Positions 15,394 through 22,981 of a stretch of 64,000 bases of DNA are shown piece after piece; the stretch's first letter is position 1; each line of letters begins with the position of its first letter. The position numbers were made by a program, and so were the translations under genes. Source of the stretch: Nocardioides alkalitolerans (GTDB taxonomy: Bacteria > Actinomycetota > Actinomycetes > Propionibacteriales > Nocardioidaceae); the NCBI GenBank assembly GCA_038184435.1, contig CP116227.1, forward strand, positions 806,001-870,000. The letters are read 5' to 3'. Under the pieces are notes generated by a model. It did not search any database, was not told the DNA's origin, and saw only the letters and a list, made by a program, of their open reading frames with translations.

Positions 15394-15707
15394 CGCAGCA
15401 CGAGGGGCACGAGGGGCACGAGGGACCCCATGGCTACAGCGAGGACAAGAAGAAGTACCTCGCACGCCTGAAGCGCATCGAGGGCCAGGCCCGGGGCATC
15501 CACCGGATGGTGGAGGAGGACCAGTACTGCATCGACGTGCTCACGCAGATCAGCGCGGTGACCAGCGCGTTGCGGGGTGTCGCGCTGGCACTCCTCGACG
15601 ACCACCTCGAGCACTGCGTCGCCCACGCCACCCATGCGGGCGGCGACGAGGCCGAGGCCAAGCTCAAGGAGGCCTCCGCGGCCATCGCGCGGCTCGTCCG
15701 CTCCTGA
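15390..15707 (+). CDS. csoR: Copper-sensing transcriptional repressor CsoR
   Basis: A 105-aa member of the CsoR/RcnR family (DUF156). The Cu(I) ligands Cys-His-Cys are visible: YCIDVLTQI for the first Cys and DHLEHC for the His and second Cys. The DNA-contacting N-terminal helix starts at KKKYLARLKRIEGQARGI. An unusual leader, HEGHEGHEGPHG, precedes it and could bind additional metal. It is translationally coupled to copA, and its probable operator lies before copZ at 11850-11866. Confidence 0.94.
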   Translation: MTQHEGHEGHEGPHGYSEDKKKYLARLKRIEGQARGIHRMVEEDQYCIDVLTQISAVTSALRGVALALLDDHLEHCVAHATHAGGDEAEAKLKEASAAIARLVRS

Positions 15708-15753
15708 GCCCCACCCCGGTTGCGGCCGCCCGTCGGTGCGGCAGACTCGCCCC

Positions 15754-17829
15754 GTGACCTCGGCGACGCGTGACGACCAGGACTGGGCCTCGATCTACGG
15801 GCAGGGCTTCGCCCGCGTGGCGGCGGTGACGCTGCCCGTGGCCGTGGGTGACCCGGCGGCCAACGCGCGGGCGGTGCTGGAGCAGGCGCGCGCCTGCCAC
15901 GACGAGGCGGTCGCGGTCGCCGTCTTCCCGGAGCTGTGCCTCACCGGCTACTCCGCCGAGGACCTCTTCCTCCAGGACGTGCTGCTCGACGCCACCCTCG
16001 AGGCGATCGAGGAGGTCGTGGCGGGCTCGGCGGACCTGCTGCCGATCCTCGTCGTGGGCGCCCCGATCCGGCACGGCAACCGGGTGCTCAACGCCGCCGT
16101 CGTCGTGCACCGCGGACGCGTGCTGGGCGTCGCGCCGAAGTCCTACCTCCCGACCTACCGGGAGTTCTACGAGCGCCGCTGGTTCGCCCCGGGCGACGAC
16201 CTCGGCGGCACGATCGTGCTGGCCGGCCACGAGGTGCCGCTCGGTGACGACCTCCTGTTCGCGGCGACCGACGTGCGGGGCCTCGTGCTCCACGTCGAGG
16301 TCTGCGAGGACATGTGGGTGCCGGTCCCGCCGAGCGCGCTCGCCGCGCTCGCCGGCGCGACGGTCCTGGCGAACCTCTCGGGCAGCCCGATCACCGTGGG
16401 CCGCGCCGAGGACCGGCACCTCCTGGCGCGCTCGGCCTCGTCGCGCTGCCTCGCGACGTACGTCTATGCGGCCGCAGGCCAGGGCGAGTCGACCACCGAC
16501 CTGTCGTGGGACGGGCAGACGATGGTCTACGAGCACGGCGAGCTGCTGGGGGAGTCGGAGCGGTTCCCCGACGGCCCGCGCCGCACGATCGTCGACACCG
16601 ACCTCGACCGCACGCGGCTCGAGCGGCTCCGCACCGGCACCTTCGACGACAACCGCCGGGCGGTGCTCGGCGACGCCGACTTCCGGGTCGTCGAGCTCGA
16701 GCTCGACCCGCCGACCGGCGACGTCGGGCTGCGGCGCAAGGTCGACCGGTTCCCCTTCGTGCCGGACGACGCGGAGCGCCTGGCGCAGGACTGCTACGAG
16801 GCCTACAACATCCAGGTCTCCGGGCTCGAGCGGCGCCTCGAGGCGATCGGCGGGGACGCGTGGCAGCCCAAGGTCGTCATCGGCGTGAGCGGTGGTCTCG
16901 ACTCCACCCACGCGCTCATCGTGGCCGCGAAGGCCATGGACCGCCTCGGTCGGCCGCGCAGCGACATCCACGCCTTCACGCTGCCGGGCTTCGCGACGGG
17001 GGACACGACGAAGTCCTACGCGACGCGGCTCTCGCGCTCGCTCGGCGTGACCTTCGAGGAGATCGACATCACCGGCGCCGCCCGGCAGATGCTCGCCGAC
17101 CTGCAGCACCCCTACGCCGAGGGCGAGGAGGTCTTCGACGTCACCTTCGAGAACGTCCAGGCCGGGCTCCGCACCGACTACCTCTTCCGGCTCGCCAACC
17201 ACCGCGGCGGGATCGTGCTGGGCACGGGCGACCTCTCGGAGCTGGCGCTGGGGTGGTGCACCTACGGCGTGGGCGACCAGATGTCGCACTACAACGTCAA
17301 CGGCGGCGTCCCGAAGACCCTCATCCAGCACCTCATCCGGTGGGTGATGGGCAGCGGTCAGTTCGAGGAGGACACCAACGAGGTGCTCGGCGAGATCCTC
17401 GAGCAGGAGATCACGCCCGAGCTGATCCCCACGGGCGCGGACGGCGTGGCGCAGCGCACCGAGGACAGCGTCGGGCCCTACGCGCTGCAGGACTTCACCC
17501 TCTTCCACGTGCTGCGCTACGGCATGGCGCCGAGCCGGATCGCGCTCCTCGCGCGTCACGCGTGGTCGGACCGCGCGGCGGGCGAGTGGCCGCCGAACTT
17601 CCCCGAGCACCGGCGCGCCGAGTACGACCTCGCCGAGATCCGTCGCTGGCTCGACGTGTTCGTGCGACGGTTCTTCGCCAACCAGTTCAAGCGGTCCGCC
17701 CTCCCCAACGGGCCGAAGGTGGTGGCGGGCGGAACGCTGAGCCCCCGCGGGGACTGGCGCATGCCCTCGGACGCGACGGCGGCGGCCTGGCTGGCGGACC
17801 TGGAGCGGGTGCCCGGCGACGACCACTAG
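15754..17829 (+). CDS. nadE: Glutamine-dependent NAD+ synthetase
   Basis: A 691-aa two-domain enzyme that makes NAD+ from deamido-NAD+, ATP and glutamine. The N-terminal nitrilase-type glutaminase domain carries the Glu-Lys-Cys triad: E60 (FPELCLTGY), K129 (APKSYLPTYREFYE) and C184 (VEVCEDMWVP). The C-terminal synthetase domain has the ATP-pyrophosphatase loop SGGLDS at 379-384 and the GTGDLSELALGWCTYGVGD segment. Length is typical for the actinobacterial long form. GTG start; CAGACT, 6 nt upstream, may be a -10 box. The stop overlaps the glnA2 -10 box. Confidence 0.95.
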   Translation: MTSATRDDQDWASIYGQGFARVAAVTLPVAVGDPAANARAVLEQARACHDEAVAVAVFPELCLTGYSAEDLFLQDVLLDATLEAIEEVVAGSADLLPILVVGAPIRHGNRVLNAAVVVHRGRVLGVAPKSYLPTYREFYERRWFAPGDDLGGTIVLAGHEVPLGDDLLFAATDVRGLVLHVEVCEDMWVPVPPSALAALAGATVLANLSGSPITVGRAEDRHLLARSASSRCLATYVYAAAGQGESTTDLSWDGQTMVYEHGELLGESERFPDGPRRTIVDTDLDRTRLERLRTGTFDDNRRAVLGDADFRVVELELDPPTGDVGLRRKVDRFPFVPDDAERLAQDCYEAYNIQVSGLERRLEAIGGDAWQPKVVIGVSGGLDSTHALIVAAKAMDRLGRPRSDIHAFTLPGFATGDTTKSYATRLSRSLGVTFEEIDITGAARQMLADLQHPYAEGEEVFDVTFENVQAGLRTDYLFRLANHRGGIVLGTGDLSELALGWCTYGVGDQMSHYNVNGGVPKTLIQHLIRWVMGSGQFEEDTNEVLGEILEQEITPELIPTGADGVAQRTEDSVGPYALQDFTLFHVLRYGMAPSRIALLARHAWSDRAAGEWPPNFPEHRRAEYDLAEIRRWLDVFVRRFFANQFKRSALPNGPKVVAGGTLSPRGDWRMPSDATAAAWLADLERVPGDDH

Positions 17830-17832
17830 GGT
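17827..17832 (+). promoter_or_regulatory. -10 box of leaderless promoter (glnA2)
   Basis: TAGGGT overlaps the nadE stop codon and lies 6 nt before the ATG at 17839. Confidence 0.6.
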
Positions 17833-17838
17833 GACGCC

Positions 17839-19176
17839 ATGGGCAAGCAGGAAGACTTCGTTCTCCGCTCTCTCGAGGAGCGTGACGTCCGGTTCGTCCG
17901 GCTCTGGTTCACCGACGTGCTCGGTCACCTGAAGTCGGTCGCGGTCGCTCCCGCGGAGCTCGAGGGGGCCTTCTCCGAGGGCATCGGTTTCGACGGCTCG
18001 GCGATCGAGGGCTTCGCGCGGGTCTACGAGTCCGACATGCTGCTGCTCCCCGACGCCTCGACGTTCCAGATCCTGCCGTGGCGGGCGACGGGTCCCTCGA
18101 CGGCCCGCATGTTCTGCGACGTGGTGATGCCGGACGGCAGCCCGTCGTACGCCGACCCCCGGTTCGTGCTGAAGCGCAACCTGGCCGCGGCGGCGGAGAA
18201 GGGCTTCACCTTCTACACGCACCCCGAGATCGAGTTCTACCTGCTGAAGAACATCCCCGAGGTGGGCGTCGACCCGGTGCCGGTGGACCGCACGGGCTTC
18301 TTCGACCACACGCCGCAGTCGATGGGCTCCGACTTCCGTCGCGAGGCGATCACGATGCTCGAGGCCATGGGCATCTCGGTCGAGTTCAGCCACCACGAGG
18401 GTGGGCCCGGCCAGCAGGAGATCGACCTGCGGTACGCCGACGCGCTCAGCACCGCCGACAACATCATGACGTTCCGCACCGTCATCCGCGAGGTCGCGCT
18501 GAGCCAGGGCATCTGGGCGACCTTCATGCCGAAGCCGTTCACGACCCACCCGGGCTCGGGCATGCACACGCACCTGTCGCTCTTCGAGGGCGACCGCAAC
18601 GCGTTCTTCGAGGCGGGGGCGGAATATCAGCTCTCGCGCACCGGACGGCACTTCATCGCCGGCATCATGCGCCACGCCGGCGAGATCTCGGTCGTCACCA
18701 ACCAGTGGGTGAACTCCTACAAGCGGCTCCTGTGGGGCGGCGAGGCGCCGTCGTACATCTGCTGGGGCCACAACAACCGCTCCGCGATGGTGCGGGTGCC
18801 GATGTACAAGCCCAACAAGAGCCAGTCGACGCGCGTCGAGCTCCGCACGCTCGACCCCGCGTGCAACCCCTACCTGGCCTACGCGGTGGTCCTCGCCGCC
18901 GGCATGCGCGGCATCGAGAACGAGTACGAGCTGCCCCGCGAGGCCGAGGACGACGTGTGGTCGCTCACCGAGCGCGAGCGCAAGAGCCTCGGCATCGACC
19001 CGCTGCCGAAGACGCTGTCCGAGGCGATCGAGGTCGCCGACTCGTCCGAGCTGCTGGCCGAGGCGCTGGGGGAGCACGTCTACGACTTCTTCCTCCGCAA
19101 CAAGCGCGCGGAGTGGGAGGAGTACCGCACGCAGGTCTCCGCCTTCGAGCGCGACCTCATGCTCCCGGTGATCTGA
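17839..19176 (+). CDS. glnA2: Glutamine synthetase type I, GlnA2-like
   Basis: A 445-aa enzyme of the glutamine synthetase family, condensing ammonia and glutamate with ATP. Conserved segments include GFDGSAIEGF near the N-terminus, HPEIEFYLL, HHEGGPGQQEIDLRY, KPFTTHPGSGMHTHLSL and NKSQSTRVELRTLDPACNPYLAYA. At the position of the adenylylated tyrosine of enterobacterial-type GS (NLYDL) this protein has DVWSL, with W374, so it should not be adenylylated there. The tail EALGEHVYDFFLRNKRAEW is typical of actinobacterial GlnA2. It adjoins glnE, as in Mycobacterium. GlnA2-group activity on glutamate or on polyamine-like substrates was not assessed. Confidence 0.9.
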   Translation: MGKQEDFVLRSLEERDVRFVRLWFTDVLGHLKSVAVAPAELEGAFSEGIGFDGSAIEGFARVYESDMLLLPDASTFQILPWRATGPSTARMFCDVVMPDGSPSYADPRFVLKRNLAAAAEKGFTFYTHPEIEFYLLKNIPEVGVDPVPVDRTGFFDHTPQSMGSDFRREAITMLEAMGISVEFSHHEGGPGQQEIDLRYADALSTADNIMTFRTVIREVALSQGIWATFMPKPFTTHPGSGMHTHLSLFEGDRNAFFEAGAEYQLSRTGRHFIAGIMRHAGEISVVTNQWVNSYKRLLWGGEAPSYICWGHNNRSAMVRVPMYKPNKSQSTRVELRTLDPACNPYLAYAVVLAAGMRGIENEYELPREAEDDVWSLTERERKSLGIDPLPKTLSEAIEVADSSELLAEALGEHVYDFFLRNKRAEWEEYRTQVSAFERDLMLPVI

Positions 19177-19947
19177 GTGCCGACCCTCCTCGTCGTCCAG
19201 CACCAGGCCGACTGCCCGGCCGCCCTGTTCGGTCCGTGGCTCGTCGAGGGCGGGGTGGAGCTCGACGTGCGCCGCGTCGACGACCCGAGCGTCCGGCTGC
19301 CGACCCTGGAGGGGTACGCCGGGGTGCTCGTGCTCGGCGGCTCGCCGGGCGCGACGGACGACGAGGTCGCGCCCTGGCTCCCCGCGGTCCGCGCGCTCGT
19401 GCGCGAGGCGGCGGAGCGCGGCCTGCCGACGCTCGGCATCTGCCTGGGTCACCAGCTCGCTGCGGTGGCGCTGGGTGGCGCGGTCGCGCGGAACCCGAAC
19501 GGGCAGACCGTGGGGGTGACGCCCGTCGGCTGGACCGACGCGGCGGCGACCGACCCGCTGTTCGCGGCGATCGTGGCCGCCCGTCCCGAGGCCGTCGCGG
19601 TGCACTGGAACAACGACGTGGTGACGGCGCTCCCTCCGGAGGCCGTCGTGCTGGCCCGCACGCCGGGCGGGGAGGTGCAGGCCGCGCGCCTGGCCCCGAG
19701 CGTCTGGGGCGTGCAGCTCCACCCCGAGGCCGACCGTCCGGTCGTCGCGGCGTGGGCCGCCTCCGACGCGGCGACCCACGCCGCCCGGGGGCTGGACCAG
19801 GGCGCCCTGCTCGACGCCGTCGAGGGTGCCCACGCCCAGCTGGCCGCGACGTGGCGGGTGCTGGCCGAGGGCTTCGCCCGGCTCGTCCGCACCGCGCCCG
19901 TCCCCGGCGACGGGCGGCGGGAGGCCCCGCTGTCGGAGGCGTCCTGA
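19177..19947 (+). CDS. Class I glutamine amidotransferase
   Basis: A 256-aa GATase1 protein. The catalytic triad is seen as the nucleophilic Cys in GICLGHQLAAVALGG and the His-Glu of GVQLHPEAD. It would release ammonia from glutamine, but no synthetase partner domain is fused, so the acceptor is unknown; homologues are usually labelled GuaA-like. The GTG start immediately follows the glnA2 stop, and glnE starts 1 nt after its own stop, so the three genes form a tight unit connected with glutamine metabolism. Confidence 0.85.
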   Translation: MPTLLVVQHQADCPAALFGPWLVEGGVELDVRRVDDPSVRLPTLEGYAGVLVLGGSPGATDDEVAPWLPAVRALVREAAERGLPTLGICLGHQLAAVALGGAVARNPNGQTVGVTPVGWTDAAATDPLFAAIVAARPEAVAVHWNNDVVTALPPEAVVLARTPGGEVQAARLAPSVWGVQLHPEADRPVVAAWAASDAATHAARGLDQGALLDAVEGAHAQLAATWRVLAEGFARLVRTAPVPGDGRREAPLSEAS

Positions 19948-19948
19948 C

Positions 19949-22900
19949 GTGGCCGGTGCCGTGACGGGTCGTGGCCCGAGCCGGGGTGTTCTCCTGCGTG
20001 CGGGCTTCGCCGACGTCGACACCGCGGGCCAGCGTCTCGCGGGCCTGGGCGAGCGGGCCGGCGCGGTGCTGGGGATCCTCGGCCGCACCGCCGACCCCGA
20101 CGTCGCGCTGGCCGGGCTGGTCCGCCTCGCCGAGCGGGTGGACGAGGAGGACGTCGCGGGCGGCGCCGAGGCGCTCCTCGACGCCGTCGCCGACGACGAG
20201 GGCACCGCGATGCGCCTGCTCTCGGTGCTGGGCGCGAGCACGGCGCTCGGCGACCACCTCGCGAAGCACCCGGGGCACTGGCGGGAGCTGACCGACCCGA
20301 CGCTGGGCTCCACGCGTCCGGCCGCCTGGGCCGTCCGCGAGGGCCTGCTGCGCGCGGTCGGGGCCGATCCCGCCGCGGCCGACCCGGTCGCCGACGTGAG
20401 CACGCCGGACCTCGACCGGGCCGCCCTGGACGGGCTGCGGGTGGAGTACCGGCGCTGGCTGCTGCGCCTCGCCGCCCGCGACCTCGCCCACCACCTCGGG
20501 GTCGACGACGTCGCGGCCGAGCTCTCCGACCTGGCGTCCGGCACCCTCGAGGCCGCGCTGGCGGTCGCGCGGGGGCGCGTGGGAGACGCAGCCGCCAGCG
20601 TGCGGCTCGCCGTCGTCGCGCTCGGCAAGTGCGGTGGGCACGAGCTCAACTACGTCTCCGACGTCGATGTCGTGTTCGTGCACGAGCCGGCGGTAGGTCC
20701 GGAGGGGGAGCCCGCCGTCGGTCCCGACGCGGCGCTCCGCACCGCGAGCCGCCTCGCCTCGCAGCTCATGCAGGTCTGCTCCGACCACACCGGGGAGGGC
20801 ACGATCTGGCCGGTCGACGCCAACCTCCGGCCGGAGGGCCGCCGGGGGACGCTGTCGCGCACGCTCGCGAGCCACGAGGCCTACTACGACCGGTGGGCGA
20901 GCACGTGGGAGTTCCAGGCCCTGCTCAAGGCCCGTCCGGTGGCGGGGGACGCGGGCCTCGGCGCCGCCTACCTGGAGATGGCCCAGGGCTTCGTCTGGCG
21001 GGCCGCGGAGCGGGAGAACTTCGTCACCGACGTGCAGGCCATGCGCCGCCGGGTGCTCGACCACATCCCCGCCCGGGAGGCGGAGCGCCAGCTGAAGCTC
21101 GGGTCCGGTGGGCTGCGCGACGTGGAGTTCGCGGTCCAGCTGCTGCAGCTCGTGCACGGCCGCTCCGACGAGCACGTGCGCATGCCGACGACGCTCAGCG
21201 CGCTGGCGGCGCTGACCAGCCGGGGCTACGTGGGTCTCGAGGACGGCACGGCCCTCCACGAGGCCTACGCGTTCCTGCGCACGCTGGAGCACCGGATGCA
21301 GCTGTGGCAGATGCGCCGCATCCACGTGGTGCCGGACGACGAGGCCGACGTGCGGCGTCTCGGCCGCTCCCTGCACCACCTGCGCGAGCCGGTGAGCGGG
21401 CTCGAGAAGGAGTGGCGCCACCACCGTCGCGAGGTCCGCCGGCTCCACGAGAAGCTCTTCTACCGGCCCCTGCTCGAGGCGGTCGCGCGCATCCCGGGCG
21501 AGGCGAGCCGCCTGTCGCCGGAGGCCGCGGAGCGTCGGCTGGCGGCGCTCGGCTACCTCGATCCGAAGGCCGCACTGCGGCACCTCGAGGCGTTGACCGC
21601 CGGCGTGTCGCGCACGGCCGCCATCCAACGCGCACTGCTGCCCGCGCTGCTCGACTGGTTCGCGGACGCGCCCGACCCCGACGCGGGCCTCCTCGGCTTC
21701 CGCCGGATCTCGGAGAGCCTCGGCACCACGCCGTGGTACCTGCGCACCCTCCGCGACGAGGGCGAGGTCGCCCACCGGCTGGCGCGGCTGCTGGCGACGT
21801 CGCGCTACGCGACCGACCTGCTGCAGCGCGAGCCCGAGGGCGTCCGCATCCTCGCCCAGGACCTGGCGCCGCTGTCGGCCGAGACGCTCACCACCGAGAT
21901 GCTCGCGAGCGCCCGTCGCCACGGCGACCTCGCAGGCGCCGTGCGCGCGATCCGCGGCGTACGGCGGCGGGAGCTGTTCCGCATCTCCGCCGGCGAGCTG
22001 CTCGAGGTCAACGACGTCGACACCGTCGGGGCCGCGCTGTCGCGGCTCACCGACGCGACGCTGGAGGCGACCCTGCAGTCCGTCGTCGCGCGTCTCGTCG
22101 CGCAGCGAGGGCTCGACGGGGCGCCGACGCGGATGGCGGTGGTGGCGATGGGGCGGTACGGCGGCTTCGAGCTGTCCTACGGTTCCGACGCCGACGTCAT
22201 GTTCGTGCACGACCCGGTACCGGGGCGCGAGGACGAGGCCGGCGGCTTCGCCAAGGCCGTGGTCAGCGAGCTCCGCACCCAGCTCGGCGTGGCCGGACCC
22301 GACCCGGCGCTGGAGGTCGACGCCGACCTGCGGCCCGAGGGACGGCAGGGCGCCCTGGTGCGCACGCTGGACTCCTACGCGGCGTACTACTCCCGCTGGT
22401 CGCACGTCTGGGAGTTTCAGGCCCTCCTGCGTGCCGACGCGGTCGTCGGGGACGAGGGCCTGCGCGAGCGGTTCCACGCGCTGATCGACCCGCTGCGGTT
22501 CCCGGCCGAGGGCATCGACGACGAGGCCGTGGCCGAGGTACGCCGCATCAAGGCCCGCGTCGACACCGAGCGCCTGCCGCGCGGCGCGGACCCGGCGACC
22601 CACCTCAAGCTCGGCCGCGGCGGTCTCGCCGACATCGAGTGGACGGTGCAGCTGCTCCAGATGCGGCACGCCGGACGGGTGCCCGGGCTGCGGACCCCGC
22701 GCACGATCGAGGCCCTGGCCGCGGCGCAGGAGGCCGACCTCCTCGCCGCGGAGGACGCGGACACCCTCGCCCAGGCGTGGCGGCTCGTGAGCCGCATGCG
22801 CAACGCGGTCACCCTGGTGCGCGGCAAGCCCGGCGACCAGCTGCCCCGCGACCCCCGGGAGCGGGCGGCCGTCGCGTCGGTGCTGGGCTACGGGCCCGGG

Positions 22901-22981
22901 GAGGCGGACGCGCTCGTCAACGACCACCTGCGCACCACGCGCCACGCCCGCGCTGTCGTCGACCGTGTCTTCTGGGAGTGA
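19949..22981 (+). CDS. glnE: Bifunctional glutamine-synthetase adenylyltransferase / deadenylase
   Basis: A 1010-aa protein with two nucleotidyltransferase modules. The N-terminal (adenylyl-removing) one has LGKCGGHELNYVSDVDVVFVHE, the C-terminal (adenylylating) one has MGRYGGFELSYGSDADVMFVHD; each contains the G-S-D-x-D metal site. The intervening helical domains match the usual length. It toggles GS activity according to nitrogen status. GTG 19949 is preferred because GGAGG stands 9 nt upstream; GTG 19961 is possible. Its natural substrate should be a GlnA1-type enzyme elsewhere, since the neighbouring GlnA2 lacks the tyrosine. Confidence 0.95.
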   Translation: MAGAVTGRGPSRGVLLRAGFADVDTAGQRLAGLGERAGAVLGILGRTADPDVALAGLVRLAERVDEEDVAGGAEALLDAVADDEGTAMRLLSVLGASTALGDHLAKHPGHWRELTDPTLGSTRPAAWAVREGLLRAVGADPAAADPVADVSTPDLDRAALDGLRVEYRRWLLRLAARDLAHHLGVDDVAAELSDLASGTLEAALAVARGRVGDAAASVRLAVVALGKCGGHELNYVSDVDVVFVHEPAVGPEGEPAVGPDAALRTASRLASQLMQVCSDHTGEGTIWPVDANLRPEGRRGTLSRTLASHEAYYDRWASTWEFQALLKARPVAGDAGLGAAYLEMAQGFVWRAAERENFVTDVQAMRRRVLDHIPAREAERQLKLGSGGLRDVEFAVQLLQLVHGRSDEHVRMPTTLSALAALTSRGYVGLEDGTALHEAYAFLRTLEHRMQLWQMRRIHVVPDDEADVRRLGRSLHHLREPVSGLEKEWRHHRREVRRLHEKLFYRPLLEAVARIPGEASRLSPEAAERRLAALGYLDPKAALRHLEALTAGVSRTAAIQRALLPALLDWFADAPDPDAGLLGFRRISESLGTTPWYLRTLRDEGEVAHRLARLLATSRYATDLLQREPEGVRILAQDLAPLSAETLTTEMLASARRHGDLAGAVRAIRGVRRRELFRISAGELLEVNDVDTVGAALSRLTDATLEATLQSVVARLVAQRGLDGAPTRMAVVAMGRYGGFELSYGSDADVMFVHDPVPGREDEAGGFAKAVVSELRTQLGVAGPDPALEVDADLRPEGRQGALVRTLDSYAAYYSRWSHVWEFQALLRADAVVGDEGLRERFHALIDPLRFPAEGIDDEAVAEVRRIKARVDTERLPRGADPATHLKLGRGGLADIEWTVQLLQMRHAGRVPGLRTPRTIEALAAAQEADLLAAEDADTLAQAWRLVSRMRNAVTLVRGKPGDQLPRDPRERAAVASVLGYGPGEADALVNDHLRTTRHARAVVDRVFWE

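Noticed and set aside
15664..20649. 1661-codon open frame on the minus strand
   Set aside because: It runs antisense through csoR, nadE, glnA2 and glnE. Long antisense frames are expected at this GC content, and the translation is Arg/Val/Leu-rich low complexity with no domain.
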